Below are positions 18,701 to 27,900 of a stretch of DNA of 64,000 nt, in pieces (position 1 is the first letter of the stretch; each line of letters begins with the position of its first letter). The stretch is taken from positions 16,204 to 80,203 of IMG/VR virus record IMGVR_UViG_3300034356_001764. One strand, 5' to 3'. A model generated the notes under the pieces. The model was not told the origin of the DNA. It did no database searches and worked only from the letters and a program-made list of their open reading frames with translations. The stretch is from a virus. The translations under genes and the position numbers were made by a program.

Positions 18701-21271
18701 TCCACCTGTTGCCGTTGCTGTAGTTATTGCAGCATCTTTTGTTGTATTGATTCCAGCTAAGATAGGTCTTGTACCTGTTACAATATATGATAATGCATCA
18801 AGAATTGAACCACCTGCAGAATAATAAGTTGTTAATGCAGCATCATAAGTAACAGCTGCAGCTTGACCAACAACAGCTCCTGCAACAGCAATAGGATATA
18901 TAGTTAAACCTGTGGCATCTGATGCATAACCTGGTGCTGTAAAGTTTGCAAGTTTTTTATCATACTTTCCAATAAATGAAATTATTGCTTCTGCAATACC
19001 AAGTAGGAACATAGGCAAAACAGTAAGATCAGAAAATAATTTAAACTTAGGATGTTGATTGGGTTCAATAAATCTTTGAGTTGATGCTCCTCTTAAATAT
19101 CCATAAAGCTTAAGTTCAGTTCCTGATAAAAATGGAGTTTTAAAACTTGTATCTGGAGAATGAAAACTTACAAAATCTGATGGAACATTCTGATCAAAAA
19201 CACTATCATTATCATTAGGATTTGGAATTCTTATATAAGGATCAATAAAATTTCTATTATGATCACTACCACCTGTTGAATTATAAAAAGGTTTAATAGT
19301 ATTAAATGGATAATTTGCATACATGCCTTTTCTTGGAGCTGCTGGATTACTCACCTGCCCAACAATATCATATGTTCTAAAATTGTTAAGCATTCCCTTA
19401 GCAATGATAGACTTATTACCCTCTCTTGATCCTCTTAAGATCTCATAACCAACAATACCAGGAATATCATTACCTTCATTATCTTTTGGATATGTAATAT
19501 TTTCAAAGAAAACTCCAAGCAATCTAATTTTTAATTCATTAGGTTGATTGCTTAATGTTGGTTTAAAATGATTAGTAAGTTTATTTGCACTTGGATCTAA
19601 ACAGTTATCCGGAAACTTATGATGTCTGATATTATCACCACATAGATCATAAGTATTACTTGGTTGATTGTAAAAGCCTGTCCAACATTGAGCACTTGTA
19701 TTCCAAATTTCTGGTTTATCATCAGGATACTGTTCAGTAGATTCCCAGTAACCCATGTTTCCAACTGCAATTACTGTACCTCCGTCATCTGTTGTAGTTG
19801 ATAACCCACTTGGTATTGTTCCTATTGAAGCAGTATTAAATACTTCAAATACATTATCACTTGCACTTAATGCATTTTGATTAAAACTTATTCCAGTTTC
19901 TGGTAATCCATTGTATAATCCTGGAGCTCTTCCTGGAATATGATAAGAAGATGATTTATCACCTGTATCATATACCCATCTAATAAAGAAACAATAAACT
20001 TCATCTCTTAAGTAACTTGCCTTATTTCCACTTTTTACATAATAGTCAGAAGGATATTCAACTGAAGCCCACTTGGCTGTAATTAGATTAGCTAATGGTT
20101 GGTAGTTAAAATCAAATTTAGAAGTAGGTCCAACTCTCAGTAAGTAATTATTTACTTCAGATATCTGATCAGATTTTTCAAAAACTGGTGTCTGAATTGG
20201 AAGCTGCTCTAGTGGTACAGTTATTAAATCTTCTTTTATTTGATCTAAAGCAATAACATTTGTTCTAGTAGAATATATACCAACTTGTCTTGCAACAGTT
20301 CCTTGGTTTATATTTTGTACAATGACCAAGATAAACTCATCAAAGTTTACACTGTCAGCTTCTACTTCAAGTACAAGTGAACCTTGTAAATCTTGAGGAG
20401 TCCAAATTTGTTGGTTGTTACTTTGAGAAAAATAGTCTGTAACTTTTTGACCTTTAATGCTATAAGCAATAACTGCAAAGTAAGTTCCATTTCTTAATGT
20501 ACCACCTTGATTACCAAGTGTTAAATTAAGACATGGTGTCTCCATTAATCTTGCTAATCTAATTTTATCACAATCTAACTGATTAATATCAACACATGTA
20601 ATGCAACCTATTGGATGGCCAGAAGGCCAAACATCTGGTTGTGTTTCTGATACACCAGTTTCATCAGTACAAATTTGTTTCCATTTTACTCCTGGCCACA
20701 AAAGTAGATTTACACCATTTGAGTAATAATTAATATTTACTTGTCCCACCCAACTATAGTTAGCAGCTGGCCAAGTTTGAGGATCTCCTACATTTAAAAC
20801 TCTATCTGGATTTAATGCATCTGCAAAATATACTTGCCAAGTACAATCTTCTTTCTCTCTTGAAGCTCCGCTTATTAAATATCTTTTATCAAACTTAAGA
20901 CATGCATCTTGTACAATAGGTCTGTAAACACAAGTATCAGTTTCTAGTAAACCAATCTCTGACATAACAGGTATACCAGTTGAATCATGACCTGCTGTAA
21001 ACACTATCCACTTATCTGAGAATAATTGTATAGTGCCAATAATGTATTTGTCTACTGCAATTGCAGGCATTGTTAAACCTGCTGTTGCACATAGAATATT
21101 AGATTGCTCATTAGAAAGGGTTCCAATATTACCCTCATCTGTATTATTTGTTGCATTTCTAGCATGTGTCCACATTCCTTCTCCTACAAAAGAAGGGTCA
21201 GAATCTTTGTTCATCCCCTTAGAAAAACTACGGGTGACGTTCTGTGTTGTATTTTGTAAACCTTTTGCCAT
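15773..21271 (-). CDS. Tail tip / muzzle-like protein (about 1832 aa)
   Basis: This very long, beta-rich protein is full of Asn, Tyr, Pro and Gly. The N-terminus contains MNKDSDPSFVGEGMWTHARN and EGNIGTLSNEQSN, which I associate with the tail tubular B / muzzle type of nozzle protein in short-tailed phages of Bacteroidota. A hydrophobic Ala-rich stretch lies near the middle (codons near 18,650-19,000), and the rest appears to be repetitive beta structure. I place the start at 21271 rather than at the ATG 33 bp upstream. At 21271 the ATG overlaps the upstream stop as TAATG, the same coupling seen at 15,773, 22,314, 43,900 and 44,415. The role inferred is the distal tail channel. The assignment rests on N-terminal resemblance and gene order. 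Confidence 0.6.
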   Translation of the reverse strand: MAKGLQNTTQNVTRSFSKGMNKDSDPSFVGEGMWTHARNATNNTDEGNIGTLSNEQSNILCATAGLTMPAIAVDKYIIGTIQLFSDKWIVFTAGHDSTGIPVMSEIGLLETDTCVYRPIVQDACLKFDKRYLISGASREKEDCTWQVYFADALNPDRVLNVGDPQTWPAANYSWVGQVNINYYSNGVNLLLWPGVKWKQICTDETGVSETQPDVWPSGHPIGCITCVDINQLDCDKIRLARLMETPCLNLTLGNQGGTLRNGTYFAVIAYSIKGQKVTDYFSQSNNQQIWTPQDLQGSLVLEVEADSVNFDEFILVIVQNINQGTVARQVGIYSTRTNVIALDQIKEDLITVPLEQLPIQTPVFEKSDQISEVNNYLLRVGPTSKFDFNYQPLANLITAKWASVEYPSDYYVKSGNKASYLRDEVYCFFIRWVYDTGDKSSSYHIPGRAPGLYNGLPETGISFNQNALSASDNVFEVFNTASIGTIPSGLSTTTDDGGTVIAVGNMGYWESTEQYPDDKPEIWNTSAQCWTGFYNQPSNTYDLCGDNIRHHKFPDNCLDPSANKLTNHFKPTLSNQPNELKIRLLGVFFENITYPKDNEGNDIPGIVGYEILRGSREGNKSIIAKGMLNNFRTYDIVGQVSNPAAPRKGMYANYPFNTIKPFYNSTGGSDHNRNFIDPYIRIPNPNDNDSVFDQNVPSDFVSFHSPDTSFKTPFLSGTELKLYGYLRGASTQRFIEPNQHPKFKLFSDLTVLPMFLLGIAEAIISFIGKYDKKLANFTAPGYASDATGLTIYPIAVAGAVVGQAAAVTYDAALTTYYSAGGSILDALSYIVTGTRPILAGINTTKDAAITTATATGGISASGDEYTYTVPKLDYLPIPLRILGGLNQALYYFSEGANIAADIIRAIIPYTQYASQMIAHGFYSDMRSPSSTKLFRFKIEDSSYIRDNIMQMPGYYNVAGTFRSYSINNLKRSDTVVIRTEAGPNYAGPYIGGAIGPNYIIESSRYVDQSLTTLGNIQQNGLVDPLTLNPYIPNPNVGPNFEIVDANFTLPIASHYAAMKVRIQNQYGQLQSIKQIVITPCEQKFDYNTLSNWGPYNQCGSCNLAVILKKINISPIFFGGDVYVNRYTEKNSMFFFYDWLYGQPDGFEYNYAIHQMIPEPRFYVNSRKYEVSDLGPSNWNSPVPGTGAFPTRFYRMDHGPTPTNPGYDYTNDTAGDYPGVFRPKDSFFYLAVSSVRDFFVESDVIVDYREAGDNEWEKHYDPYRYTELARMFEINPENITRGNTFRYDYSLSVSKLYNQYFSSGNLQNRYYNPNVSQLCYTYFPDRIYYSLQQQDESFKDSWFIFLPNNYREFKSQISGVKSINKSGLFITFKNDSPQMFQGVDTLQTDLGTKITIGDGGLFSQPGQSVSNADKPYEYGSSQNRLAVISTPAGLFYASQNQGKIFSYAGGLKEISQVGLKWWYSLFLKCKLTTQFPDYPWKDNPVAGVGVQAVYDNENSILYFTKKDYIVKDGIDLDRVDYVPLVVDCRQMIKGKGYKKGQGDFFTLDGRGRYLLGDPTIFESASWTASYDPKNEMWISFHDWHPDLVMPSKTVFLTTKKNSFWKHNYVCNSYCNFYGKDYPFEIETPIITGQSPTVVKSFEYILESYKRAANCVDQFHVLDNNFDTAIIYNSEQVSGYLNLNVFPKNNITLSLEYPKFNPSIPIIIRDTVVGLPGFDILFSKEENKYRFNQFWDVTRDRGEFPLGSGYPPTGPLVPGTTELLGNYPEEIAWITLPDGYRRELNLTSLDYNKAELQRKKFRHYLNYITLRKEISGSVNMIVKVVNSKNQASLR

Positions 21272-22314
21272 TACATTAGTCTTGAAGTTCCTACTCTTCT
21301 CCAATATGGATCATTTGGACTATAACTTTTAAACATATCATAGTATTTTGCATACTGTGCTCTTCTGTTTGTCCACCATACTTTTTCCATTTCTCTAAAG
21401 TTTGGTGTATTAACTAAACTTAGTGCTGCATTTCTTGCTGCTCTAAACTCTGGAATAATAAGCTGTAGCTTTTGAGCCATGTCTTCTCCATTGAGAGCTA
21501 AGTTCTCTATGATTCTTTTCTTCAATGCATACTCATAGTAGTCATTAATCAATTCATGATTAGGAACCATTAGATTATTATTCTCATCCGTCAACTCTCC
21601 CTGGTAGTTTATATAAACATGACCCGTTTGAAAAGTTGTATATAAGTAATTGTCTTTTAACCAACCTTGATTAGCTGTATTGTAATAAAGATTTGGGCAT
21701 TCACAATCTATGTTCTGACTCTGCTTCATTCTTAGAGGAACTAAAGATTTATAAACTCTTGATTGAACCGGATTAATTACTTGGATAATTTCATACTGAT
21801 CACCTTTACAGTTCATGAATACTCTTGGAGCAATACATGTATCCCCGTAAGGATTATTTGGATCATACTCAGTTGGTATTGGATCTACTATAGGATGATT
21901 AAGATCACATGCAGCAGTCTTGTTACATGGATTAGAATTACATGTTCTACAATTAACTGTAGGAGCTACACACTGATCTACTGTAGCTGGAAATTCTCTG
22001 TAAGGAATCTCTTGAATATTAGTTCCAGAAACTTGTCCACCATAACCGGTCATAACAGTATATTCACCACACACCATTCCATAGTTCCATACATAGAAAT
22101 CATCAGGAAGTTTAACTTTTCCATGACAAACTTCTAATACAACTTCCTTAGTTTGATTTATTCTTAAACCAAGATCATAATTTAACCTGCGGGCAACTTT
22201 AATTAATTGCTGAGGTTCAATCATGTTCTCTAAGGCTAGAGTATTTAAGTCAATACTAACATCTTCTAATAAAGAATCAAATGTCCGGTATTTTAGTGTG
22301 TAATTGAAATCCAT
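21271..22314 (-). CDS. Connector / tail-tube candidate (347 aa)
   Basis: The N-terminal helical region (to about residue 70) is followed by beta-rich sequence with Cys pairs (CRTCNSNPCNKTAACD near 120-140). A helical C-terminal part (about 250-320) contains HELINDYYEYALKKRIIENL. The gene lies directly before the muzzle-like gene and after two smaller genes, all linked by TAATG or ATGA overlaps. This is the position of head-tail adaptor or ring proteins in podoviruses. The family is not firmly recognised, so the role is inferred from order. Confidence 0.5.
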   Translation of the reverse strand: MDFNYTLKYRTFDSLLEDVSIDLNTLALENMIEPQQLIKVARRLNYDLGLRINQTKEVVLEVCHGKVKLPDDFYVWNYGMVCGEYTVMTGYGGQVSGTNIQEIPYREFPATVDQCVAPTVNCRTCNSNPCNKTAACDLNHPIVDPIPTEYDPNNPYGDTCIAPRVFMNCKGDQYEIIQVINPVQSRVYKSLVPLRMKQSQNIDCECPNLYYNTANQGWLKDNYLYTTFQTGHVYINYQGELTDENNNLMVPNHELINDYYEYALKKRIIENLALNGEDMAQKLQLIIPEFRAARNAALSLVNTPNFREMEKVWWTNRRAQYAKYYDMFKSYSPNDPYWRRVGTSRLM

Positions 22315-22976
22315 TATCTAAGTGCATTTTGACTATCATCAGGTCCATCTGTTGGAATTGATATAGCCATGGTTAATTCTTTTATTACAAACTGTTCAAC
22401 TTCAGAGAATAAATACTCTGGAATAGCAAATGCTGTATCTTGAAATACCTCACACTCATCTGAATCACATGTCTCTAATGCGCCTTCAAAGATTGCCTCT
22501 ATTCTGATAGCATCCCAATCAATGTTTGGACAATACAAGTATCCATTAAGATACCAGAAGTATGGTCTCTTATTATATTTGAATGTACTAGATTTAGTAA
22601 TTGATATCCAAGTACCAGGTTCTGTTCTAAACATTTCAATAGATCCATCTATAGAAGATACAGTACGTATAATAGGTCCAAACATACCAGCTAATATAGT
22701 TGGCAGTTTTTCTTTAGATCTTTTAAAATAACATTCAGAATATACTCCTACACACCCTGCCTCAACTTTATCTACATCAATAAGTTCTATATAAGGTAAC
22801 ACCTTAAATATAGAGCTCATCTTCATTAGTCTAAATTGATTGTCTTCTCTTTTTATCAAAGTCTTTGCATACTTAATAAGTGAAAAGTAAATAACCCTGT
22901 CTGTTAAAAACGGGTCTTCCTTTACTGCCTTTAAAGTATTTCTTACTCTTGATATTGCTTCACCAACTGTTGTCAT
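22314..22976 (-). CDS. Head-tail connector / ring protein candidate (220 aa)
   Basis: This compact protein has an N-terminal helical section (TVGEAISRVRNTLKAVKEDP), a central beta section with aromatic residues, and a final helical section. It is translationally coupled on both sides: ATGA with the upstream 193-residue gene and TAATG with the downstream 347-residue gene. The composition and place between the capsid genes and the muzzle-like protein fit a ring or adaptor protein of a podovirus tail. There is no catalytic motif, so the assignment comes from context only. Confidence 0.5.
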   Translation of the reverse strand: MTTVGEAISRVRNTLKAVKEDPFLTDRVIYFSLIKYAKTLIKREDNQFRLMKMSSIFKVLPYIELIDVDKVEAGCVGVYSECYFKRSKEKLPTILAGMFGPIIRTVSSIDGSIEMFRTEPGTWISITKSSTFKYNKRPYFWYLNGYLYCPNIDWDAIRIEAIFEGALETCDSDECEVFQDTAFAIPEYLFSEVEQFVIKELTMAISIPTDGPDDSQNALR

Positions 22977-23554
22977 AGGTCAAACTCATTATAGTTTTCA
23001 AGGGCCTTTATGGTCTCCTTAAGTTTAATTTCTTTGTATACTGCTTTGTTGTATGCTAACTTCAACCTTTGAGTTGCATCTACAACAACATATGTGTTCC
23101 AGTTTTCTGGATAAGTCTTAGCTACAGTTCTTTTAAAGTCTCTACAAGCTGTAAACCCCCAGTACTCTCTATTGCGCATTCTATGTTTTGGAGCATAATT
23201 AGTAAAAAAAATCTTTGCTAGCTTACCATCTGTTTCCCAGTTCTTGTTAGTAACTGTTACTCCATACTTCCTGGACTTAGCAAAGTCAACATTTGTTTTC
23301 TTACTTTGTTGACATGTTCCAATAAAAAGCCACCCTAATGATTCTGGTAATTGTACACCATCTCTAGTATCTATAACTCCTTGAAATATTGCATTGTTGA
23401 ATTTTCTCATGATCTCTTTCAACAACTTATAATCCAAGTTTTTATACTTAGGATACTTTTTTTTAAAATCTTTTACAAGCTTTGGATTAAACACATTCAA
23501 TACATCTGGTCTAAACCTAGCTCCTTTAACATCAGGATTATTAAATTCCCTCAT
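22973..23554 (-). CDS. Conserved virion-region protein of unknown function (193 aa)
   Basis: This basic protein is rich in Lys, Asn, Tyr and Phe. It has a helical N-terminal half (KLVKDFKKKYPKYKNLDYKLL) and a mixed centre containing GWLFIGTCQQSKKTN and HRMRNREYWGFTACRDFKR. The first gene of the 23.5-15.8 kb connector operon, it has two overlapping promoter-like motifs directly upstream. The stop overlaps the next start as ATGA. I do not recognise a family; a tail or connector assembly role is the contextual guess. Confidence 0.65.
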   Translation of the reverse strand: MREFNNPDVKGARFRPDVLNVFNPKLVKDFKKKYPKYKNLDYKLLKEIMRKFNNAIFQGVIDTRDGVQLPESLGWLFIGTCQQSKKTNVDFAKSRKYGVTVTNKNWETDGKLAKIFFTNYAPKHRMRNREYWGFTACRDFKRTVAKTYPENWNTYVVVDATQRLKLAYNKAVYKEIKLKETIKALENYNEFDL

Positions 23555-23555
23555 A

Positions 23556-23591
23556 ATAATATACTAAAAATAAATGACTTTAGCAAATATA
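23556..23591 (-). promoter_or_regulatory. Composite promoter: late-type motif plus host-type TATATTTG
   Basis: Read on the minus strand, bases 23591-23584 are TATATTTG, matching the Bacteroidota -7 consensus TAnnTTTG, with a TTG 20 nt upstream inside the terminator stem. Immediately downstream, 23573-23556 read TTATTTTTAGTATATTAT, an 18-mer also present exactly at 53,770-53,787. The gene starts at 23554. The two motifs may serve different polymerases or phases; this is inference. Confidence 0.55.
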
Positions 23592-23599
23592 GGTATAAA

Positions 23600-23624
23600 A
23601 CAAAACCCCCACAAGTGTGAGGGC
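23600..23624 (-). terminator. Intrinsic terminator after the Cys-rich appendage genes
   Basis: On the minus strand the sequence CCCTCAC-acTT-GTGGGGG forms a 7-bp stem with one wobble pair, followed by TTTTGTTTT. It ends transcription of the 24,351-23,668 gene, about 45 bp past its stop. The next operon's TATATTTG promoter begins just downstream of the T-run. Confidence 0.75.
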
Positions 23625-23667
23625 TTTGCCGTTGTTGTTACAGAAACCAACAAACCTGCAACACTCT

Positions 23668-24351
23668 TTAACCAATTATAGTAATTCTTATTCTGACAGG
23701 TAAATCAAGATCAACAGGTGGCGGATCAAACGCAGGAAATATACCTATGTCACCTGAGAGATCTATACCAATGCCTGTTTTATCGTTATGTGTGAATTCT
23801 ATCCATGCATTTTCATCAATATTAAACCAATAACCTTGAATTATTAAATCTACTACTGTTGGTACAGCAGTTAAAGTACCATCACATCCTACTGTAGGAA
23901 TTCCACAAGGAGAATACACAGTATTAAGAATTGTTATTTGTTGATTAGGATTACCATCTGGTAAAGTTTCTTCATAAACAAATTTTCTAAGTAAAGGTGT
24001 TTCAGTAGCTACTGTATAAGTTGTTGTAGTACCAACTGTTACAGGAGTAACATCAATACCATTACCTGCTGCTACAATGGTAATAGGAACTAAACTTGCA
24101 AGATTACAGAAATAACCAACTATATCTTCTAATGCAAGATTTATTGCAGAATTTTGAATAACTACAGTATCATCACCACATTCTAAATCTGGACCTGTAT
24201 ATACAATACATTCAGCATCAAATACTTCAGAACACGGTTGTCTGTCTGGACATCCTACTGGTGTAGGACATGGTGCCGGTGATGTCAACATTGTGTCTTG
24301 ACATCCGCACTTTGGTTTACTGCATCCGCAGTTTGTACATGTTGTTGCCAT
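23668..24351 (-). CDS. Cys-rich appendage protein with GPD-type anchor (227 aa)
   Basis: The N-terminus is a compact Cys cluster (CTNCGCSKPKCGCQD, then CPTPVGCPDRQPC) that could bind metal or form disulfides. Next comes ECIVYTGPDLECGDD, which aligns with NCVIWQGPDIPCINLC in the neighbouring 568-residue protein, so the two share an attachment or trimerisation module. The C-terminal half is beta-rich and ends in a short strand segment (VRIRITIIG). Likely role: a minor fibre or appendage on the virion. It is the last gene before the 23.6-kb terminator. Confidence 0.6.
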   Translation of the reverse strand: MATTCTNCGCSKPKCGCQDTMLTSPAPCPTPVGCPDRQPCSEVFDAECIVYTGPDLECGDDTVVIQNSAINLALEDIVGYFCNLASLVPITIVAAGNGIDVTPVTVGTTTTYTVATETPLLRKFVYEETLPDGNPNQQITILNTVYSPCGIPTVGCDGTLTAVPTVVDLIIQGYWFNIDENAWIEFTHNDKTGIGIDLSGDIGIFPAFDPPPVDLDLPVRIRITIIG

Positions 24352-24357
24352 AATATT

Positions 24358-26064
24358 TTATTTACAAGGTTCAGGACTTGGGATTGATATTGTACATGGA
24401 GATATATATCCCATAATGCCATCTATACCTAGCATAAATCCTCCAACTTCATCTTCATCATTTGCATTGCAACTATATGGATAATTTTCAGTTGCACTAA
24501 ATGATAAATCTACACTCTGAACACCAGGTGTTGGATTACCATTTACTAATGATCCAGCACTTCTAAGAAACTTAGGAACTTGATCACCACTAGATACGTG
24601 AGAAATTATATAATTTAAAGGACATGTATCATATGCTCCAGATCCACCTAGTGCAGTACTTTCTTCATTATCTTTAACTAAAGTTGCAAATAATACTCCT
24701 GTTGGTAATACAGATATACTAAATAAACTTGTAAGTACAGAACTATCTGATCCAGTATCAATTGATCTAAATGCAAACTTCCATCCATTATAAGCATTAC
24801 CATCTAAACTAATTCCTGCAGGTAATACTTCAACTGGAATAACTGAATCAGGTAAACCTGTTCCAGCATTATAATTCCAACTTATACCACCAGCAGCATT
24901 TGTCAATACTCCTCCATCTCCTGTACAAGGCGCAACTGTAGTTATATTAAGATAACTGTTAACGCCTGTTTTAAGTGTATATTGTAATGGTAAACCAGTA
25001 TCTGGATTATTAAGTGGTACTGTTACTTGTCCTCTAAAATAAATTACATTTCCAATTCTTCTACACTCAGGTCTTTTAATTGAAGATGGATCTGCTGTAT
25101 TATAAAACTCAAAACCATTTAACGGCCACCATCCACTATCTTGTATCTCTGCAGATAATACTCCTGCAGTATAAGTAAGATCAATTGTGTTAGTATCTTG
25201 AACTGTTAAAGCTAATGTTTGAAGATAAGTATATATATCACATATTGCAATCCAAATATTTTTAATTGCATTTGCTACTGTACTTTCTGCAGTCAATGAA
25301 GGATTATTAACCCATGAGCCTGCGTAGTAGGTAGAGAATGATTGTACTGGAGAATCTCCGGCAGCTATTGAAGCTAATGAAGCATCACCATCTGCAATAC
25401 ATTGAGATAATACAGAACTTATTATTTGTGCAGGTGTACCTGTTGCAGACAATAAACTACAGTATCCAAGTATATCATCATTCATTAATGCATTAAGAAC
25501 CTGGTCTAATGGGTAATTGCCTGCTGGTAAAATACAATCAGCTGGAATACTTGGTAAAGTATAAACAGGAAGATTATCAATTTGATATTGTAAATCTACT
25601 AATGTATCATTAACTATAACAAGTTCATTATTAATAGCAGCTATCTGATCAATTATAGTACAAACTCTATTTGCAATCATTTGAACATAATCAACTAACT
25701 GCATTGTAGTTTGTATACCTTCAATAAAACAAGGAGCTACTGAAACTACACAATCTGGACATCCTGCTGTTTTTACTACATCTGAAGGAATACCATTAAG
25801 TTCACAAATTCTTGTGATAAGTAATTGAATTAAACCTTTAAAATCTGTTGGTGCACAACCAGTTAAATCCAAACATGAAAGATCATAATTTGTAACATTC
25901 AACTGATCCATAATAGCACACAGCTCTGTAGCTAGTTTAAATACAACATCAGATACTGTATCACCACTACATAAATTAATGCATGGAATATCTGGGCCCT
26001 GCCAAATAACACAGTTACTTGAAATTGGACTACAGGGTCTATTATCTAAATTTAAAGGTTTCAT
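24358..26064 (-). CDS. Fibre/appendage protein with Cys-rich anchor (568 aa)
   Basis: The N-terminal anchor CVIWQGPDIPC...CSGDTVSDVVFKLATELC (about residues 18-55) is shared in outline with the 227-residue neighbour. A long helical stretch (about 60-180) could be a trimeric stalk. A beta-rich C-terminal half contains a WWPLNGFEFYN segment near 310 and YFRGQVTVPL near 345, typical of phage fibre tips. A candidate late promoter lies 15 bp upstream of the start. The assignment as a head or tail fibre is by composition and context; a receptor is not predictable. Confidence 0.6.
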   Translation of the reverse strand: MKPLNLDNRPCSPISSNCVIWQGPDIPCINLCSGDTVSDVVFKLATELCAIMDQLNVTNYDLSCLDLTGCAPTDFKGLIQLLITRICELNGIPSDVVKTAGCPDCVVSVAPCFIEGIQTTMQLVDYVQMIANRVCTIIDQIAAINNELVIVNDTLVDLQYQIDNLPVYTLPSIPADCILPAGNYPLDQVLNALMNDDILGYCSLLSATGTPAQIISSVLSQCIADGDASLASIAAGDSPVQSFSTYYAGSWVNNPSLTAESTVANAIKNIWIAICDIYTYLQTLALTVQDTNTIDLTYTAGVLSAEIQDSGWWPLNGFEFYNTADPSSIKRPECRRIGNVIYFRGQVTVPLNNPDTGLPLQYTLKTGVNSYLNITTVAPCTGDGGVLTNAAGGISWNYNAGTGLPDSVIPVEVLPAGISLDGNAYNGWKFAFRSIDTGSDSSVLTSLFSISVLPTGVLFATLVKDNEESTALGGSGAYDTCPLNYIISHVSSGDQVPKFLRSAGSLVNGNPTPGVQSVDLSFSATENYPYSCNANDEDEVGGFMLGIDGIMGYISPCTISIPSPEPCK

Positions 26065-26078
26065 ACTTCTACTGTTAT

Positions 26079-26092
26079 TATAATATACAAAT
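26079..26092 (-). promoter_or_regulatory. Candidate late promoter (ATTTGTATATTATA on minus strand)
   Basis: This 14-mer is identical to the one at 38,870-38,883 upstream of the scaffold/capsid genes. Here it sits in a 33-bp gap before the ATG at 26064. An exact repeat at two operon heads supports a phage promoter, though the AT-rich background weakens the case. Confidence 0.5.
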
Positions 26093-26097
26093 TATTA

Positions 26098-27894
26098 TTA
26101 AGAATTACAAGTGTTAGATCTACTATTACATCCACATCCACAAGTTGGAGTATTATTACAACATGTTTGAACAGGTGTACATGTATAGTTTGGATCTCTT
26201 GCTCCTTGTAAATCTGCTAGTTCTTTTTTAACAAGCCACTTTTCTCCAAGACTTGTATCAGGACAACAATTGCTTATACCATATCTTCTTTCAAGAACAG
26301 TTTTATATAAGATGTCTGCTGAGTTACATGCAAATCTCTCATACTTTTCTGTATCACATGCTGGTACAAAGTATCCAGGTCTGATAAATCTTTTAGGCAA
26401 AGGTTCAACAGGACATTCTCCATTAACACAATCTCCAAAATAAATTGGTTCTCTTGCTGTTATCCATTCTCTTACACATAACTTTTCAGATTGTGTATTA
26501 GGATCTAATCCTCCAAGAGTAACTGGGGCACCGGTGCAATCTATATATGATAATACTCCAGAAGTATTTGGCCAAGCAACAGAACATCTACAAGCAAGTT
26601 CTGCAAGACATGCTGGACAATCAGCATAATCAACTACTACTGTAACTTCTGTAGCTATAGAAGATTGATCAAAAGTTGGAAGTTCTAAAATATTAACTTC
26701 CCAACATATATCACAGTCTTTCAGTTTTATTACATTGCCTATTTCTGCACTTAAATCTGTATAAGTATAAATAGTTGGTTCAATACCACTGCAATCTGTT
26801 AATTCATAATAAGTTCTACTACAAGCTAAACAAGATTCAAATGATGTAATGATATTAATTACTTGTGTTGCCGGTGGCATATAGTTAATCAAATCAACAA
26901 ACCAACATTCTCCACAATCAAGTTTTACTGTTTGCCCTACATAAGCAGAGTAATCATCTAAACTATACTTAATGATAGACTGATTATTACAGTTAGTAAA
27001 TTTGTATGCAACTATAGGTAGACAAGTTGGACAGTCAGCATATACTTGAAGTATTGTTACATTTACTGCGCAGTCACAAGGGTCTTCTGAAATATCAATT
27101 GTCCAACAACCATCATAACCTTGTATTGTAACAACATTATTATTAGCATAATAACCAAGTACTGTTGTTGTATTAGATATAATTAATGTTTCTTCAGTTA
27201 TACAATTAGTAAAAGTAAAACAAACCTCTGGACATACTCCGTCTACACATAGTCCAAAATTATATACAATACCATGAGTTCCTCCTGTTACAACAGGTAC
27301 AATCAAAGAACAAATTGTTGTACTTCCACTAGTTACTACTAGTTCTAAGTCTTCATTTACATAAGTAATAGATGTTGGATTACCTGTAATTGAATAACAA
27401 TTAAGTGCACATAAACATTCTACATCAGGATCAGCACTTATATTTAACGCACCTTCACAATCTCCTAGATCATTTTCTACAACAAAGTAACAACTCCCAT
27501 ATCCAACTAATCCTGTAAACTGACCAATGTAAGGTATTAGTGTATCACTAGTTGATACTAAAACTGGTAAATCTGGTTCACATGGATAAAGTGTATAACA
27601 CTGTATCTCAACCGCACATGGATTACATAACTCTATATTTTCACATTCATCTGCTAATGCAAAATTAGAAAATGAAGGAGTATCAGGATAATCAGAAAAA
27701 CTAGTACCAATGTTAGTAATTGTATAGCATTTATTTGGTTGAAAAATAATTCCATTTATACTTGTTATTGATCCAGTATAAACATATACTCCATTTGAAA
27801 CAACACCATCTCCTATTGGAAAATTAAAATAATCCAACGCAGGTCCTAAATTAGAACAACAAGGAACAATACTATAATATGGTTTACCAGCCAT
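26098..27894 (-). CDS. Cys-rich repeat virion protein (598 aa)
   Basis: The protein contains several repeats of a 55-60 residue unit of the form C-x-x-L-x-YxLTNC...V..x..G...CW.V...., visible at roughly residues 95-160, 170-290, 290-345, 345-405 and onward. Conserved Cys pairs include CYTLYPC, CWEVNI and CLACSRTYYELTDC. The C-terminus is a dense Cys cluster (CNNTPTCGCGCNSR). The fold is presumably a chain of beta-rich modules stabilised by metal or disulfides, projecting from the virion. It sits between the fibre gene and a small zinc-ribbon protein. The function is unknown; an adhesive appendage is plausible. Confidence 0.6.
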   Translation of the reverse strand: MAGKPYYSIVPCCSNLGPALDYFNFPIGDGVVSNGVYVYTGSITSINGIIFQPNKCYTITNIGTSFSDYPDTPSFSNFALADECENIELCNPCAVEIQCYTLYPCEPDLPVLVSTSDTLIPYIGQFTGLVGYGSCYFVVENDLGDCEGALNISADPDVECLCALNCYSITGNPTSITYVNEDLELVVTSGSTTICSLIVPVVTGGTHGIVYNFGLCVDGVCPEVCFTFTNCITEETLIISNTTTVLGYYANNNVVTIQGYDGCWTIDISEDPCDCAVNVTILQVYADCPTCLPIVAYKFTNCNNQSIIKYSLDDYSAYVGQTVKLDCGECWFVDLINYMPPATQVINIITSFESCLACSRTYYELTDCSGIEPTIYTYTDLSAEIGNVIKLKDCDICWEVNILELPTFDQSSIATEVTVVVDYADCPACLAELACRCSVAWPNTSGVLSYIDCTGAPVTLGGLDPNTQSEKLCVREWITAREPIYFGDCVNGECPVEPLPKRFIRPGYFVPACDTEKYERFACNSADILYKTVLERRYGISNCCPDTSLGEKWLVKKELADLQGARDPNYTCTPVQTCCNNTPTCGCGCNSRSNTCNS

Positions 27895-27900
27895 TGCTTT

